Below are positions 48,453 through 61,081 of a stretch of 64,000 nucleotides of DNA, in pieces (positions within the stretch are counted from its first letter, which is position 1; each line of letters starts with the position of its first letter). The notes beneath the pieces are model-generated. The model worked only from the letters and a program-made list of their open reading frames with translations, was not told the origin of the DNA and did not search any database. The DNA is taken from NCBI GenBank assembly GCA_001414485.1, contig LLEY01000001.1, forward strand, positions 496,001-560,000. The letters run 5' to 3'. This DNA comes from Calycina herbarum. Lineage: Eukaryota; Ascomycota; Leotiomycetes; Helotiales; Pezizellaceae. Position numbers and translations under genes: made by a program.

Positions 48453-49490
48453 TTGTAATACCTTGCTCACAGAATCAGCCAAACATGAGATGAATTCGGA
48501 CCTTTACACGCCAAAACAATCCAGATCAGAGCGAGCCTAACTATACGGAATCTTCGTTTCTCGGGGATCTGCGAAAGCTCGAAACATGAACTGCACGTTG
48601 TCGAATTCTTTGGTTGACGAGGGTCGAATTCAAATGCCCTAAATACGACACAGTATCTTCTCCATCGGCGCAGAAGAGTCTTCGATGGTTCCCGTCTAGG
48701 CTGACGCTTGTCTAGTGATTGCTTCCCGCGTTCTCGAAGCCTTCCTGATGCAGCAATGCAGTCACACCAACACGTGTAAAAAAGAAAGCTGATTTGCTCG
48801 TTCAACATGATTCCCTGCAATGGCACAGTTACCAGTCAAACGAATACTTTATTCTTAGATGCTAGTTTGCACAAGGAAGGGACTGCCCGGCCTGCCACCA
48901 TTCGGAGACGTCCGTGAACCTTGCGGATTCGCCATTAAACTTATGGCTACTCTCGGTGCCACCATCGTTGGGAATGTAATGATACGACGATGATCAGGAT
49001 GATGTTGCTGCGATTGCCGAACTACGCCACACGTGAAAAGTCAGTCTTCCACTTCCAAGACTGTTTCGGGGCGTTGGCGTCTGCCCAGAGCGTGCCGCGA
49101 TGCTTGTGTGTGATTGGCGCGCCCAGAGTCTTCAGTAGGGAAAAAGAGTGGAAAAACAGCTAATGAAGAGTTCGGGAGATCAAGGAACCACGGCTTGACT
49201 AATACGACTCGCACATGCTGCAGGACTATTGCAACTGAGAAAAGACGCGCAGTAGGCGGTTACTTGGTAGAGAGAGAAACGTTTTCAGGGCCGCGTGAAC
49301 TACTCTGCGATTAGAGTTGAGAGACAAGGAAACCGGTAACTTTCCGGTTGTCGGTGAAGAACTTTCTTGTGGCTTTCTCACTGCTGTGTAGAGTTTCTGG
49401 CTAAATGTAGATGGTGGAGAGACGCGACGGCGGGAAGAATTTCGCTAGCCCAGTTTACTTACTGGGTTAGCGAGTACTTCAAGGGGGGTT

Positions 49491-49526
49491 GTATGCAGTT
49501 ATATGCAGTTATATGCAGTCATATGC
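49491..49526. repeat. 10-bp tandem repeat (ATATGCAGTT)
   Basis: GTATGCAGTT, ATATGCAGTT, ATATGCAGTC and ATATGCA follow each other without a gap. Confidence 0.85.
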
Positions 49527-50031
49527 ACGTACGGCAGGTCAATCTTGGCGCGCCGAGATTCCCCCCACCAGTTGTCCCCAGTAAACCCTCCTTCGGGCCC
49601 TTCTATGCCTTCCCTTTCATTATTCAGTTTCTCAGACTTCTTCCAATCCCACGTCGAGCGCCTGTCGAGAGCCTGTCGAGACCCCTGCCCCACCGTAAGC
49701 CGGGTGGGTGTCCCCAAAAAGCAAGTCTCGTCACCCTGGCAAATTCCCCCCGGTGGCTTAAAGCTTCAGTAGTCGTAGGCTGGGCAACTTGCGTCCCACC
49801 CCGTTGGTGACCACTCCGTGATTCACTGACCTTGCGCTGCCTGCATCCACCCTAAACACAATATAAGTCCAGCTCGTGTCCCCTACTTCCACCTCCTTTC
49901 CTTTCCTTCCCCAGTCGAGCACTCAACCACTTCCCATCCCGCCTCCTCCCCGACAATCGACCTCATCGTCGCCCATACAAATAATTAGTCGATCCTTTAA
50001 TCTCCCCTCCAACACGACAAACTAATTCACA

Positions 50032-52167
50032 ATGGCCACCACCACCGCAGCTCCTGTGGTCAAGACTGCTGGAGGCAACAACGCTTTTCACAATTTCCAC
50101 AATGACTTTGCTCATATCCAAGATCCCAATGAGCGAAGAAGACTAGCTCTCGCTGAGATCGACAAAGCTCCTTTCGGATGGTATCACGTTCGTGCCTGTG
50201 TGGTTGCTGGTATTGGGTTCTTTACCGATTCCTACGATGTAAGTAGTGAATCAACAACTCGAAATAGACACGTCAACAAAATCATAAACTAATACTGGTC
50301 AGATCTTCGCTATCAACTTGGTCACGGCCATGTTGGGTGTTGCCTTCTTCCAAGACAAGAAATCCCACGGAACCATCCCATCCAACTCCGATACCGCCAT
50401 CAAGGTCGCTACATCTGGTGGAACCGTTCTCGGGCAATTGGGTTTTGGATACCTCGCCGATGTCGTTGGACGTAAGAAGATGTATGGTCTCGAGTTGATC
50501 CTCATCATCTTTGCAACTCTCGCTCAAGCTCTCTCGTCGCCATCTCCATCCATCTCCATTGTCGGTCTGATCATCTTCTGGCGTGTTCTCATGGTGAGTA
50601 GAAGTGTACCGGCTCACAGAAACACTTGCTAATAAATCCTAGGGTATCGGAATTGGAGGAGATTACCCATTGTCTTCAATTATCACGTCCGAATTCGCTA
50701 CCACCAAATGGAGAGGAGCCATGATGAACGCCGTCTTCGCTATGCAAGGTATCGGTCAATTTACTGCTGCTATCATTGCATTGATCGTCACTGCTGGTTT
50801 CAAGGAATCTCTCCTCACCGGTAGCAAGGCTTCAACCTGTACTGGTGTCTGCCAACTTGCTGTTGACAAGGTGGGTAATCTCCGAGTTTTTTTCCCCTCT
50901 TTCAGGTTGTTTGGGGGTTGAGACTCTATTTCCTCCCCATTCTTCTTAGACATACTTCTAGAATTGGCAATACTAACCGATCATCCGCAGATGTGGCGTA
51001 TCATCATTGGTTTCGGTGCTGTTCCAGGCTGCGTTGCTCTCTACTACCGTCTTACCATCCCTGAGACTCCTCGTTATACCTTCGACGTAGCCCGTGATGT
51101 CGAAAAGGCTGCCGAGGATGCCCAAGCCTATATGCACGGAAAGGCTGAGGGTGAGGTTGATGAGATCCGTCGTGTCACCGCCATGTCCCAACAAGCTCAA
51201 ACTCTCGATATCCCCAAAGCTTCCATGAGAGATTTCGTCGCTCACTACGGACAATGGAAATACGGCAAGGTTCTTCTTGGTACTGCTGGTTCATGGTTCT
51301 TCTTGGATGTAGGTAATGGAGACACAGTTTTCCCACTTTCTTTCTCTCGAATCACTCCTGAATCACTCCTAATCATTCCTAACATCACCCAGGTCGCATA
51401 CTACGGATTGGGCTTGAACAACTCCATCATTCTCTCGGCAATCGGTTACTCTGGCGGAAAGAACATGTATGAAATCTTCTACAAGACGGCCGTCGGAAAC
51501 TTGATCCTCGTCTGTGCTGGTGCCATTCCAGGTTACTGGGTTTCTGTTGCTACCATCGATACTCTTGGTCGTAAGCCAATCCAAATCGGAGGTTTCGCTA
51601 TGCTCACTATCATGTTCGTTGTTATTGGTTTTGCTTACGACCATCTGTCTGGAGGAGCTCTCCTCGGTCTTTATGTCATCGCCCAATTCTTCTTCAACTT
51701 CGGTCCTAACTCTACTACCTTCGTCGTCCCTGGAGAATGTTTCCCAACCCGTTACCGTTCAACTTCACACGGTTTCTCCGCTGCCTCAGGAAAGATGGGT
51801 GCTATCATCGCCCAAGTCGTCTTTGGTCCTCTCCGTACCCGTGGTGCTAAGCCATTAGCTACCGGAAAGGATGCCTCACCTTGGTTGAAGCACATCATGC
51901 AAATCTTCGCTCTTTTCATGTTGGCAGGTCTCTTGACATCTTTCTTGATTCCCGAGACCAAGCGTAAGACTCTCGAGGAGTTGGCTGGCGAAGTCCCAGG
52001 GTATGTTTTCTCGCCTCCCCCCGTTCAAATCTACCGAACATATGACTAACAAAACTCCCAGAACCCCAAGCTACGACCCAGCCAATGGCGGACACCGCAA
52101 GGTTTCAGACGAGAACTCTGCAGTCGGCTCCAAGGAGATGTCTGCTGATGCCGACAAGATTGTCTAA
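50032..52167 (+). CDS. PHO84: High-affinity inorganic phosphate:H+ symporter (Pho84/PHO-5 type)
   Basis: Plasma-membrane MFS phosphate permease (PHS family). Six exons (50032..50238, 50303..50593, 50643..50870, 50991..51308, 51393..52000, 52062..52167) encode about 585 aa with 12 membrane segments. Landmarks: KAPFGWYHVRACVVAGIGFF, TDSYDIFAINL, GQLGFGYLADVVGRKKMYG, the family signature GIGIGGDYPLSSIITSEFA, RGAMMNAVFAMQGIGQF, PETPRYTFDVARDVEKA, a large central loop, LNNSIILSAIGY, VATIDTLGRKPIQIGGF, FNFGPNSTTFVVPGECFPTR and FLIPETKRKTLEELAGE. In yeast and Neurospora such genes are induced by phosphate starvation through Pho4/NUC-1 binding to CACGTG. Two such sites lie 1.0 and 1.26 kb upstream. 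Codon use is strongly C-ending, suggesting high expression. Confidence 0.95.
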
Positions 52168-55100
52168 ACATCTTGTCATGTTTATTCACATCTTTCTCTA
52201 GCTCTTTTTTCTTTTGACCAGGCCTCTCTCGGCTGCTGGGTATAGTTTCTTGTGAAAATAATTTGGGGGGGCCTTAGGAAGGATTTGGGGGGGGATAGAT
52301 GATACCATTGTTTTGCGACTCAATTTTTATTGATTGGGTGAAGCTTCAGGGCTTCTGTAAAAAGAAGAAACAATCTTTTTTCGTAGATTTCGAGTGCGGA
52401 TTCTCACATAATGTAGACAGAATCGAGGAATACAAACTCCAATTTGCAAAACATCCTCAGTCTTCTCTCTAACTCCCACCGATGTATCTAAAAGTTCGAT
52501 GTGAGGGTGCTCTTTCTTCAATTTCTCTTGAATTAGTTCCGAAAGCTGTAACTTAACCAGTCGGCGACATATTTAGATATTTCAAGGCATGAGCAAGAAC
52601 CATGGCAATAATTCGAAGCAAAAGACTATAGATGATTTCAACATTTTTTCTCGTTCAAGAAAATCTCACTGGCAAGAATTTCCCCAGTCCCGCTGTTTAA
52701 GCGAGAAAGTGCTAGGATGAAATCTATAATTTAACTACAGTCTACAGAGTTCCATAACTTGACTACAAAGAACTGCCTTGACTTTCTTTGCATTTGTTTC
52801 TCGCCCCTTTTACGATTGCCAAAGATCAGTTAAAGACCCCGAAGTCTTTCTTTCAACTTTCAAGGTATAAATCATGACCTTTGGGATGTGCACCGAGAAC
52901 ACCCCCCTTTTTCACAATAGCAAGGCACAACTACGAAAACCCCGTCATAGCTTTTCTTTTACAAGATAGAAAAGATATGGTTTAAGACTTATCATAATAC
53001 TCAAGCACAAAGACTAGTATTACAGCTTACTCTAAATCAAACCGGCATCTCTAACCCGTACGTATATACTTACTACCCCTTCCACAGTGTCTATATACAT
53101 TTTTAGGAAGTCGGTGTTTTAAAGGCTATAAAGTGGGGATATTCAATTAGTACTAACCTTTATTATATACATGTATTTACATCTAACGTGACTAAAGTGG
53201 TTTAGTTCTCAGGGTTGTCTAGCGGTGGATATTAAAAGTGGTGGTAAATCAATATATACTTGTTATCTATAGAACCTTTCTAGATATTTTGGAACTTGAT
53301 TTTTCTGAACTACCGGGTGTTAATATTTTTAATTGTTTCAAGTGTGTGGGATGATTGACTTGGATTACCCTGGAAAGTTGGAACGACGAGATAGGTAGGG
53401 AGGTACGAAGGAACCTAATATATTTACTGCCACTTTTGGTCTTCATCGCGAACGTGTACATACACATTGTGGAAGGGATACTGTCAGTGGGATACCTGTA
53501 AATAGTTAGACACGATAGTATTGTGTTATTGGTAGCTAGGTAGCCTACAGATAGAAGGAGCTAGCAAACATGCTCGTGGGTTACTCGCCGGTAGGAGGAA
53601 CTCATTAATGCTATGAATAGTTGATCGGTAGATACGAAGAAATCTCCTATGCTATTCCCGGTCAACCAGGAAATAGGATTTGGAAGTTTGAATTGTTCCC
53701 AGGCAGCCCGCTTATAGAGAAAGTCGTTTAAGCTATTTCCTAGGTTGCCTAGGATTAGGAAAAGACGATTTATAACCAAGTCAACTCAAAATGAAAATTC
53801 ATCTTCTAACCGAACCTACGACTAGAACATCGCTGAAGCGTAAACCCCGCTCCAAGAACAACATAACCAGGGAAACCCCCGACTTACCTCAACTAACTTC
53901 CAACTCAATCCAATACAGCCTCTGTCCATTTGATTTTATTTGATCATCCCCTCTCATCCCTTCTCACACCACCTCCCTTTCCCAATCTCACTTCCACATC
54001 CTTAACTAAAAAACAAATGCTCCTGAAATCAAAAGCGAAGAAACAACCTCGACTCAAAAAGCCAATTACACCAAGGGAGAAAAAGAGGCTCGCTCAACCC
54101 AATCAATCCACTAACACGGCAACAATTCCTCGATCCCCGTCTCTAGAAAAATATTCACCAATTTGGTTGCAAGTCTTCCAACTTACTTGTCACAACAGGA
54201 ATCCTCATCAAAAGAAGTGCCTGGCACTGCCTGCCAATTTTTTTCACCATCCACTTTCTCAATTACATTCATAAATTGCAGTACTGGAAATCGCTCCTCC
54301 CCCCTCCCCTTTTGTCATCGACAAAGTCGTGAAAGGGGAAGAGACGACTACCCATCCCATCTCGCATCCCGCAAATCTGGAAGTCGTTCCTTGCCTGAGT
54401 TGTCCCGCTTCTTGGGCCTCGACTCGACTACCTTGACCGATCCTTTGCGACGAGAGCAGAAAAGAGAAGGCGTAACCTAATACCCTCTTACATCTGTCTC
54501 CAAGCCCAGGATCGTTCCTTCCCTGACTTTTCGACCACGCCCAAGGTTCTCGCGTCAAGTGAAGCTCAAGGTTCGAGGCTTAGGGAAGGTCGAGTCGAGG
54601 TGCAGTGTAAGAAATCCCGTGGTTCCTTCCCTTCGACTTCGAGCCTCAACAACCACTTCCACGCGATGCGAGGTTAAAGTCGCTCCTTCCTCTGGCCTTG
54701 GCCTTGACTACCGCCTGACGAGAGCAGAGAAGGAAGTCACGACTCTGTTCACATCCACATCCACATCCCCCTTCCACATCATTTCTTGTCGTCGAAAACG
54801 TATAGAGGGGGGCGGTTTTCCCCAAAAGTTACCACCAGAATCGCAGAGAGAGCTCCTCGAAATCATCATCGTCTCCCCCGTTGCTATAATCACTCTCCAT
54901 CTAAAAAACAGGAAACCTACAGTCAAGTTCACGTCCTCCCCTTGAACATCTCGGGGGCTCTCCATCACAGAAAGCATTCACTAAGACTGCTGCAGAATTA
55001 AAACTCCCAAAAAACGTCATATGTAAGAGTAAGTCATGATATAAGAGAAAAAGAATTCCATACACAACTCCTTTTAGGCCTACCCTGCAAAGATTCCTGC

Positions 55101-55208
55101 AGCAAGTATGATACATCAAAACGCCAAAGCAAACTATGCAAGAACCGAAGTACCTATCCTGGTCTCGATCCAAGTTGCTCTCAATGAAAACACACGCCCA
55201 GCTACTAT
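52168..55208. other. 3-kb spacer, no gene recognised
   Basis: 52168-53900 is AT-rich and stop-dense. 53930-54950 is C/T-rich with degenerate direct repeats (54377-54743). Open frames there are Ser/Thr/Arg-rich without homology I can name. The right end is the 3' flank of CBF5. Confidence 0.5.
54377..54743. repeat. Degenerate direct repeat pair
   Basis: GACGAGAGCAGAAAAGAGAA at 54449 recurs as GACGAGAGCAGAGAAGGAAG at 54717. Each is preceded by a related CTTGAC..TACC and GTCG(T/C)TCCTTCC-type stretch. Offset is about 268 bp, with a further partial copy (TCGTTCCTTCCCTGACTT) near 54512. Confidence 0.45.
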
Positions 55209-56828
55209 TTATTCGCTGTCGTCACTCTCTACAACCTTCTTGCCTTCCTTTTTCACCTTCTTCTCTTTCTTCTCCTTCTTCTTTCGCTTCCTCTCAGCCT
55301 TTTCTTCCGCGGTCTCGCCCTCGTGACGTTTGCGTTTCTTTCCGGTCTCGTCTGCAGCGTTGCTAACCATTGAGGTATCGGGGTCGAAAGCTGGAGATGT
55401 AGGGGCTGCAGCGGCTTCCTCCTTGGCCTCAATTTGGGCTACTGGGGCAGGAGTGGTTCCATCAAGAGGAGCATTAAAATCCTTATACTCGGTATTCCAC
55501 TTTGCAGGTGTTGCCTCATTCGGTCGGCCGTATTTGTCGAGCTTCCCATCAGACTTCATCTTTTTCTTCTCCAATGCGACTGGCCCCAATCCCCATCTTC
55601 TTGGGTAAAGATCTCTCTCCATGATACAACGCTTGACCTTGGCTACGACTCCGTGATCGCAAGTAGAAAGCTCGACAGTTGACATTTGAGCGATTCCAAG
55701 AGCAATGGCCTCTCCCTTGGTGGTCATAAGAACGACCTCTTCGTGAACCTCAATTCCGGCCTCTGTAATTTTGTTAGTGAATAACTCCTCACTGGGAATT
55801 CAAAAGAAAACTTACCATATCTCAACAAACCTGGAATCATGAGCTTAGCACCGTAGCATACGGCGTTGACTGCACTATCCTTGACAACAATTCTCTTGTA
55901 AGTGGTAAGAAGTGTCTCCAATGGCGAGATGACGGTTCTCAAGTATGACTCGTCCCGAGTGTTATCCTGCATCCACTGGGCGTCCAAGACATCGTGGAGA
56001 GTGACCATTCCAACGTTCTCGTCCATCGCTCCACTTCGAACTCTTCGAAGTTCCTGCATGTGTGCACCGACTCCCAAGAGCAATCCCAAGTGTACGCAAA
56101 GTGTACGGATATATGTACCAGCCTCGCAACTAACCCAGAAAACGCCCAAATGTCTATCATTATCGAATTCGTAAAGTTTGCTCTCGTGGATGGTTCGGAT
56201 TCTCAATTGTCTCTTGACAGCAGAGATCAATGGAGGTCTCTGAAAAAGGGCACCGGTCAAGGTTTCGAGCGCGCGCGCAAATTGCGCCTCACCGCCAGGA
56301 AGTTTATCGTGTAATCGGATAACACAGACATACTCCTTTCCAGCTCCTTGTTGTGACTTGACAAGTCTTGTTGCGCGATCGATGCAGACAATTAAGCATC
56401 CGGTAACTTTTGGATCGAGGGTACCACTGTGACCAGTTTTCTCAACTCTGTTGGCACAAGTTGGTTAGCATGAGGATGTTAGAAAGATTGAAAGACTTCC
56501 GCACCTTAGCATGCGCTTCACCCAGGCGACGACTTCGTGACTGGAGGGGTTGGAGGGTTTATCGAGATTGATCACTCCAGAGCTGATGTAGGATTTCAGA
56601 TCGCGCTTGAGTGGGGTACATCCATTGGGAATTGGGGTGAAATGTCCAGTGCGAACCAGTACTGCGAGCTTGAGTTAGCAAGTTTTTCGCAGGCATCTGA
56701 GACATGTGTGGCATACAATTGTTGTAGTTCTTGAGGAGCAATGGCCATGAGCTGGTATCAACCGCAGGAGTGGTAGCTTCTGGCTTGATGGTGTACTCGA
56801 CCTCTTTTTTTGCAACGACCATAGCCAT
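55209..56828 (-). CDS. CBF5: H/ACA snoRNP pseudouridine synthase Cbf5 (dyskerin)
   Basis: Catalytic subunit of box H/ACA snoRNPs; it pseudouridylates rRNA in the nucleolus. The first exon is 56828..56717, with short introns also near 56470-56510, 55760-55815 and others. Landmarks in order: the DKSP-like [20 protein letters not shown], the catalytic TruB motif [18 protein letters not shown] (Asp in TLDP), [60 protein letters not shown], the PUA domain with [47 protein letters not shown] and [11 protein letters not shown]. The tail is Lys/Glu rich ([16 protein letters not shown]), as in yeast Cbf5. A CACGTG lies 172 bp upstream of the start (57000-57005). Confidence 0.96.
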
Positions 56829-57365
56829 CTTGACGGCTGTTGCGAGATATCACGGGAGTTCCTGATATTCTCTAGTGGTTGCGCTGGTGTTGTTGAGCAG
56901 TCAAAATCTGCATGAACCTCGAGAACTTTCTTCAAGAGCTTCGATAATTTTTGCCGAAGCTAAATTTCAGTGGAGGGATCTTTAGCGCGGGCGGCACGTC
57001 ACGTGGTTTCCGTATAGTCCGGCTTTTCTCCCGACCTCTGAGTTGCAGCAATGAACTCTTTTTGTCGTGAATCGAGTTGGTCTTTACTCTATAGGTAGTA
57101 TTGGGGTCTCTGCTATATAGAAGTCTCAAGGTATTAATGCAGAGGAGTTTTCCATTTTCCACCTAACAGATGGTTGTGCTTGTGGAAATTGACCCCGCCT
57201 ACTCAGCCATCTATCACTGGGAAAACCAGTCACAGTCATTTCAACACCTAGGTTGTCAGAAATCAGGCAAATAATAATTCGTTTTGCTTCTAATGAGCTA
57301 CTTCCATTTGACGCCGCCTTTTCTCTTAATACACGGATACACCATCTGATGCAAAAATTCCAACT
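56829..57365. other. Promoter of CBF5 and 3' flank of the Derlin gene
   Basis: About 540 bp with no gene. It holds CACGTG at 57000-57005. Confidence 0.4.
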
Positions 57366-58575
57366 TCAACCAAGTCTGTGACCACTTCCACGGGCCTTCC
57401 ACGAATCCGGCAATGGACCAGAACCTTCCTCCTTGGCCTGAGGGCGAGCAATAGCAGTGCCATAGCCCTTATGGGTTACAGTGGTTTGCTTCGTCTCCCA
57501 CATCCGTCTAATAAACCCTGGTGTGGGCAAGAGATTCCTTCCACCACCGTACTCTGGCCAGAGCTTTGTCAAGAACAAATGCAAATGAGCCGAGATGAGA
57601 CCAATCAATGAAACGATTGCGGTATTTGTACCCGCAGTCAACCAGGTCAAGAGGATGAGGCAGTAGGGCATCCATTGTGCAGGAATGGTGACAATATATA
57701 GGGTGGCCATCTGTCCTCGGGCATCTTGACTGCTCGTGTAGCATAATGCGAGAATAAGGGCCGAGGTGTAGAAACCAGGACCTGTTATGAAGTAACACAA
57801 ACCCTACGAATCGTTAGTCAAGGATGCCTTATGAATTCGTTCAAAGCAAGATATCCGACTAGATAAGAATGTAGGGAGCTACAACCACTCTGGCGAAGTA
57901 GGGGAATCGCAAAAGTTTATTCTCAAGAACTTCCCACCATGCCCACACCGCGAACTGGCCCTTTTTGGATTGATTGCGAATGATGGACCAGTCGAAGTGC
58001 AGGGGTAATCTTCCTCATCTCCAGGAACCGCAATAGTTGGTAGCAATGCACTACGCGGGCAGATAATGTGAGGTGTATTGATGTGCCAAAGGGAAATGTC
58101 GTCTGAAGTAGTGAAATTGAAGCTTACCAAGGATGTCAAGCACACGAACAAAATGTAGGTGAAGTACTCTCCCGGTTGAGTGAACTTTGGGGAAGCTGTT
58201 TCCAGCTTCGAGCTGTATGTGTATACTGTTCCCAAATTAGCCAAACCCCCCAGCCATGGTGGTGTTGTGCTGGTGGAACGTACAAAAGTAGGTATCCATT
58301 AATACCGCAAACCCTTCCCCCGTCAACAGAAAGCAAGTTGCGATTGACCATATATTCGGGGGGAGTTTCATCAAGAAGGGCGGATAGAAGACGAAATGAA
58401 CGTATGAGACCATCTTGGTATGGATAAGAATCGACATAACGGCTGCGGAGGCAGCGATTGTCCTACACTAGATCAGCATCAGCATTAATGGAGGGGCGGC
58501 GGGGAAAGGGCAAATAGCATTGGAAGCTTACCTGGAGATGGGCGGGCACTGCCGCCAGTAATCGATGGCCGACAT
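57366..58575 (-). CDS. Derlin (Der1-like) ER-associated degradation protein
   Basis: Rhomboid-like, protease-inactive ER membrane protein for retrotranslocation of misfolded lumenal proteins. Several exons on the minus strand begin MSAIDYWRQCPPISR at 58575 and continue TIAASAAVMSIL, VSYVHFVFYPPFLMKLPPNI, WSIATCFLLTGEGFAVLMDT. After an intron come YTYSSKLETASPKFTQPGEY and FTYILFVCLTSL, and the last exon has GPGFYTSALILALCYTSSQD, RGQMATLYIVTIPAQWMPYC, SAHLHLFLTKLWPEYGGGRN and LPTPGFIRRMW. These are Der1 family hallmarks (WR-type motif, GxxxG helices). I could not fix every junction around 57800-58130, so exon limits there are uncertain. It is divergent from LYS9 across 380 bp. Confidence 0.85.
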
Positions 58576-58955
58576 GATTGGGATGAGGTTCTGTGAAGCT
58601 TCAGAGAGGGATAGGAAGCTCGAGGACTTGGAGTTGAGAGATCCGTGGAAGGTTAGAGGACGAGGACGAGGACGAAAACGCGAGGTGTTCTTTCTACCAG
58701 GCACAGCAGAGGCACGAAACACGACAGGGTTGCTTGGTTACTCAGGTTGCATTCGCTCTTGCTCGATTGGGCAAGTCCGATGAGGTGCCGACTCCGATGA
58801 CGGCCCGCCACTTGAAAAGTTTCCCTTCCAGGTTACCCCGCCAAAACAATTTCACCACTCACTACAGCGAATGAGTCCTCGCCGACCAGAACTTGCACCT
58901 TTTGTTATTAAGGCTGATTTTCCTTCAGCTTCATTTAGCAAAAAACACCGCAATC

Positions 58956-60402
58956 ATGACTGGAACAAAGTAAGTATATATTTCCACCAACAATTCAGCT
59001 TCCGTCTAATGTCTTTCCAGGAAAGTGCTTATGCTTGGTGCTGGCTTCGTCACACGTCCCACCCTTGATACTCTCAGTGACGCTGGAATTGATGTTTCCG
59101 TTGGTATGGCATACTTTCCATCAAACTCTCAACTAGATTGACTAACAAATCCCAGCTTGCAGAACCCTCGAAAGTGCCAAAAAGCTTTCTGAAGGTGTAA
59201 AGAACGCCTACCCAATCTCCGTCGATGTCACAGACGAAAAGGCTCTCGATGCCGCAGTTGCAAACCATGATTTGGTCATTAGTTTGATCCCATATACCTT
59301 CCACGCAACCGTCATCAAATCTGCCATCCGAAACAAGAAGAACGTCGTCACCACCAGTTATGTTTCCCCAGCAATGCTCGAATTGGAGGACGAGTGCAAG
59401 GCTGCCGGTATCACAGTCATGAACGAGATCGGTCTTGACCCCGGCATCGATCACTTGTACGCCGTCAAAACAATCGAGGAGGTACACAAGGCCGGGGGAA
59501 AGATTAAGTCCTTCTTGTCATACTGTGGAGGTCTGCCAGCACCCGAGGCTTCGGACAACCCACTTGGTTACAAGTTCTCTTGGTCTTCGCGTGGTGTTTT
59601 GTTGGCTTTGAGAAATGCTGCCAAATACTACAAGGATGGAAAGATTGTTGAGATTGAGGGTAAGGAGTTGATGGCCCACGCAAAGCCATACTTCATCTAC
59701 CCTGGATTCGCATTTGTTGCCTACCCAAACAGAGATTCTACCCCATACAAGGAGCGATACAACATCCCAGAAGCCGAGACCATTGTCAGAGGCACCCTCA
59801 GATACCAAGGTTTCCCAGAATTCGTCAAAGTTCTTGTCGATATGGGATTCTTGAGCGACGAGGCCCAAGAATACCTCAAGGAGCCAATTCCATGGAAGGA
59901 GGCCACCCAAAAGATCCTTGGAGCTACTTCCCACTCAGACACTGACCTTACATGGGCCATTGAGTCCAAGACTTCTTTCAAGGATACCGAGGAGAAGGAG
60001 CGTATCGTTGCTGGACTTCGATGGATTGGTGTCTTCTCTGATGAGAAGATCATCCCCCGTGGCAACCCACTCGACTCGCTCTGCGCCACTCTTGAGAAGA
60101 AGATGCAATTCGAGGAGGGAGAGCGTGATCTCGTCATGCTTCAACACAAGTTTGTCATTGAGAACAAGGATGGTAGCAAGGAGACCAGAACCTCCACCTT
60201 GGTTGAATATGGTGATCCAAAGGGTTACTCTGCTATGGCCAAGTTGGTTGGTATCCCATGTGGTGTTGCCGTCAAGCAAGTCCTTGATGGTACCATCTCC
60301 GAGAAGGGTATTCTTGCTCCTATGTCTTCCAAGCTCAACGATCCATTGATGGCTGAGTTGAGAAAATATGGCATCTTCTTAGTTGAGAAGACTATCTCGT
60401 AG
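58956..60402 (+). CDS. LYS9: Saccharopine reductase (saccharopine dehydrogenase, L-glutamate-forming)
   Basis: Penultimate enzyme of the fungal alpha-aminoadipate lysine pathway: joins aminoadipate semialdehyde and glutamate to saccharopine with NADPH. Three exons (58956..58969, 59021..59103, 59156..60402) give 447 aa, the family's usual size. The first exon is only 14 nt (MTGTK), a placement often missed. Landmarks: VLMLGAGFVTRPTLDTLSDA (Rossmann GxGxxxxP), VACRTLESAKKL, DVTDEKALDAAVANHDLVIS, LIPYTFHATVIKSAIRNKK, VTTSYVSPAMLELEDECKAA, NEIGLDPGIDHLYAVKTI, SYCGGLPAPEASDNPLGYKF, SWSSRGVLLALRN, YPNRDSTPYKERY and RGTLRYQGFPEFVK. A TGAGTC half-match to the Gcn4/CPC1 site lies at 58872-58877, 79 bp upstream of the ATG. 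Confidence 0.95.
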
Positions 60403-61081
60403 ATGGAATATCTTTCATAGAGACGATCTTGTTATCGCTGGATGGTTCTCACTTAAAAGCTTATAGAAATGAAATGATTTTACGAACCACGAATACGTAG
60501 GCATTTACAGCTTTGTATCAGAAAGAACTTGAATTTGTCTTTTTTCATTATATGTCTCCTGGAAAGTTTCTTTTCCCTCTCCGTCAAACCCTTTTTTCTT
60601 CAAGAGAAACCATCAATACCCCCCACACTTTCATTTTCTACCCTTCCTTCTTCTTTTTGTTACAGAGGCAACTTGAACCTCAAAGCTATATACCAAAGTT
60701 CTCAACCTTGACACAGCAACAAGCGCACATACAAAAATCCTTCATACTACTCACACCTCTCTTTGTGGTCCTTGAATTTACATGATTAAAAAGAGTGCAA
60801 GCTGTGACGGAATTCATACAACCACTGCGAAGTTGAACCACGGCAGATTCTTTCCCTCCGTAATCAAATTTCCTTTCTTTTCTTCCGTTAATTACAAGTG
60901 TAAGAACTTGATTCATTTCAAAACCAACCTCAAAACACAATCACTCACAAGCTCACCAATATCTCAAAATAATACCTTAACACCCCATCACTTCAAACCA
61001 AACAACACTCCCAGAATTCCCTTCGACCACCTCCCTCTCCCAACTAAACACGCCAAAACCCAAAGTCACATCAAAGACGAA
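60403..61081. other. Intergenic region/leader
   Basis: About 680 bp, T-rich then CA-rich. The part before 61082 looks like a fungal 5' leader (many CACA/CCAAAA runs). A longer reading of the next frame from 60782 is possible. Confidence 0.4.

Larger units (their letters stand above)
45513..50031. other. 4.5-kb spacer upstream of the phosphate permease gene
   Basis: No gene recognised on either strand, and frames here are short and unlike any family I know. It contains CACGTG at 46954, 48771 and 49030, a (CT)n(GT)n microsatellite (48421-48452) and a 10-bp tandem repeat (49491-49526). The last 200 bp, with TATAAG near 49862 and a C/T-rich leader, is the probable PHO84 core promoter. Unannotated lncRNA or lineage-specific genes cannot be excluded. 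Confidence 0.5.

Noticed and set aside
54559..54945. 128-codon Ser/Thr/Arg-rich frame
   Set aside because: Lies within degenerate repeats, has simple composition, and matches no family.
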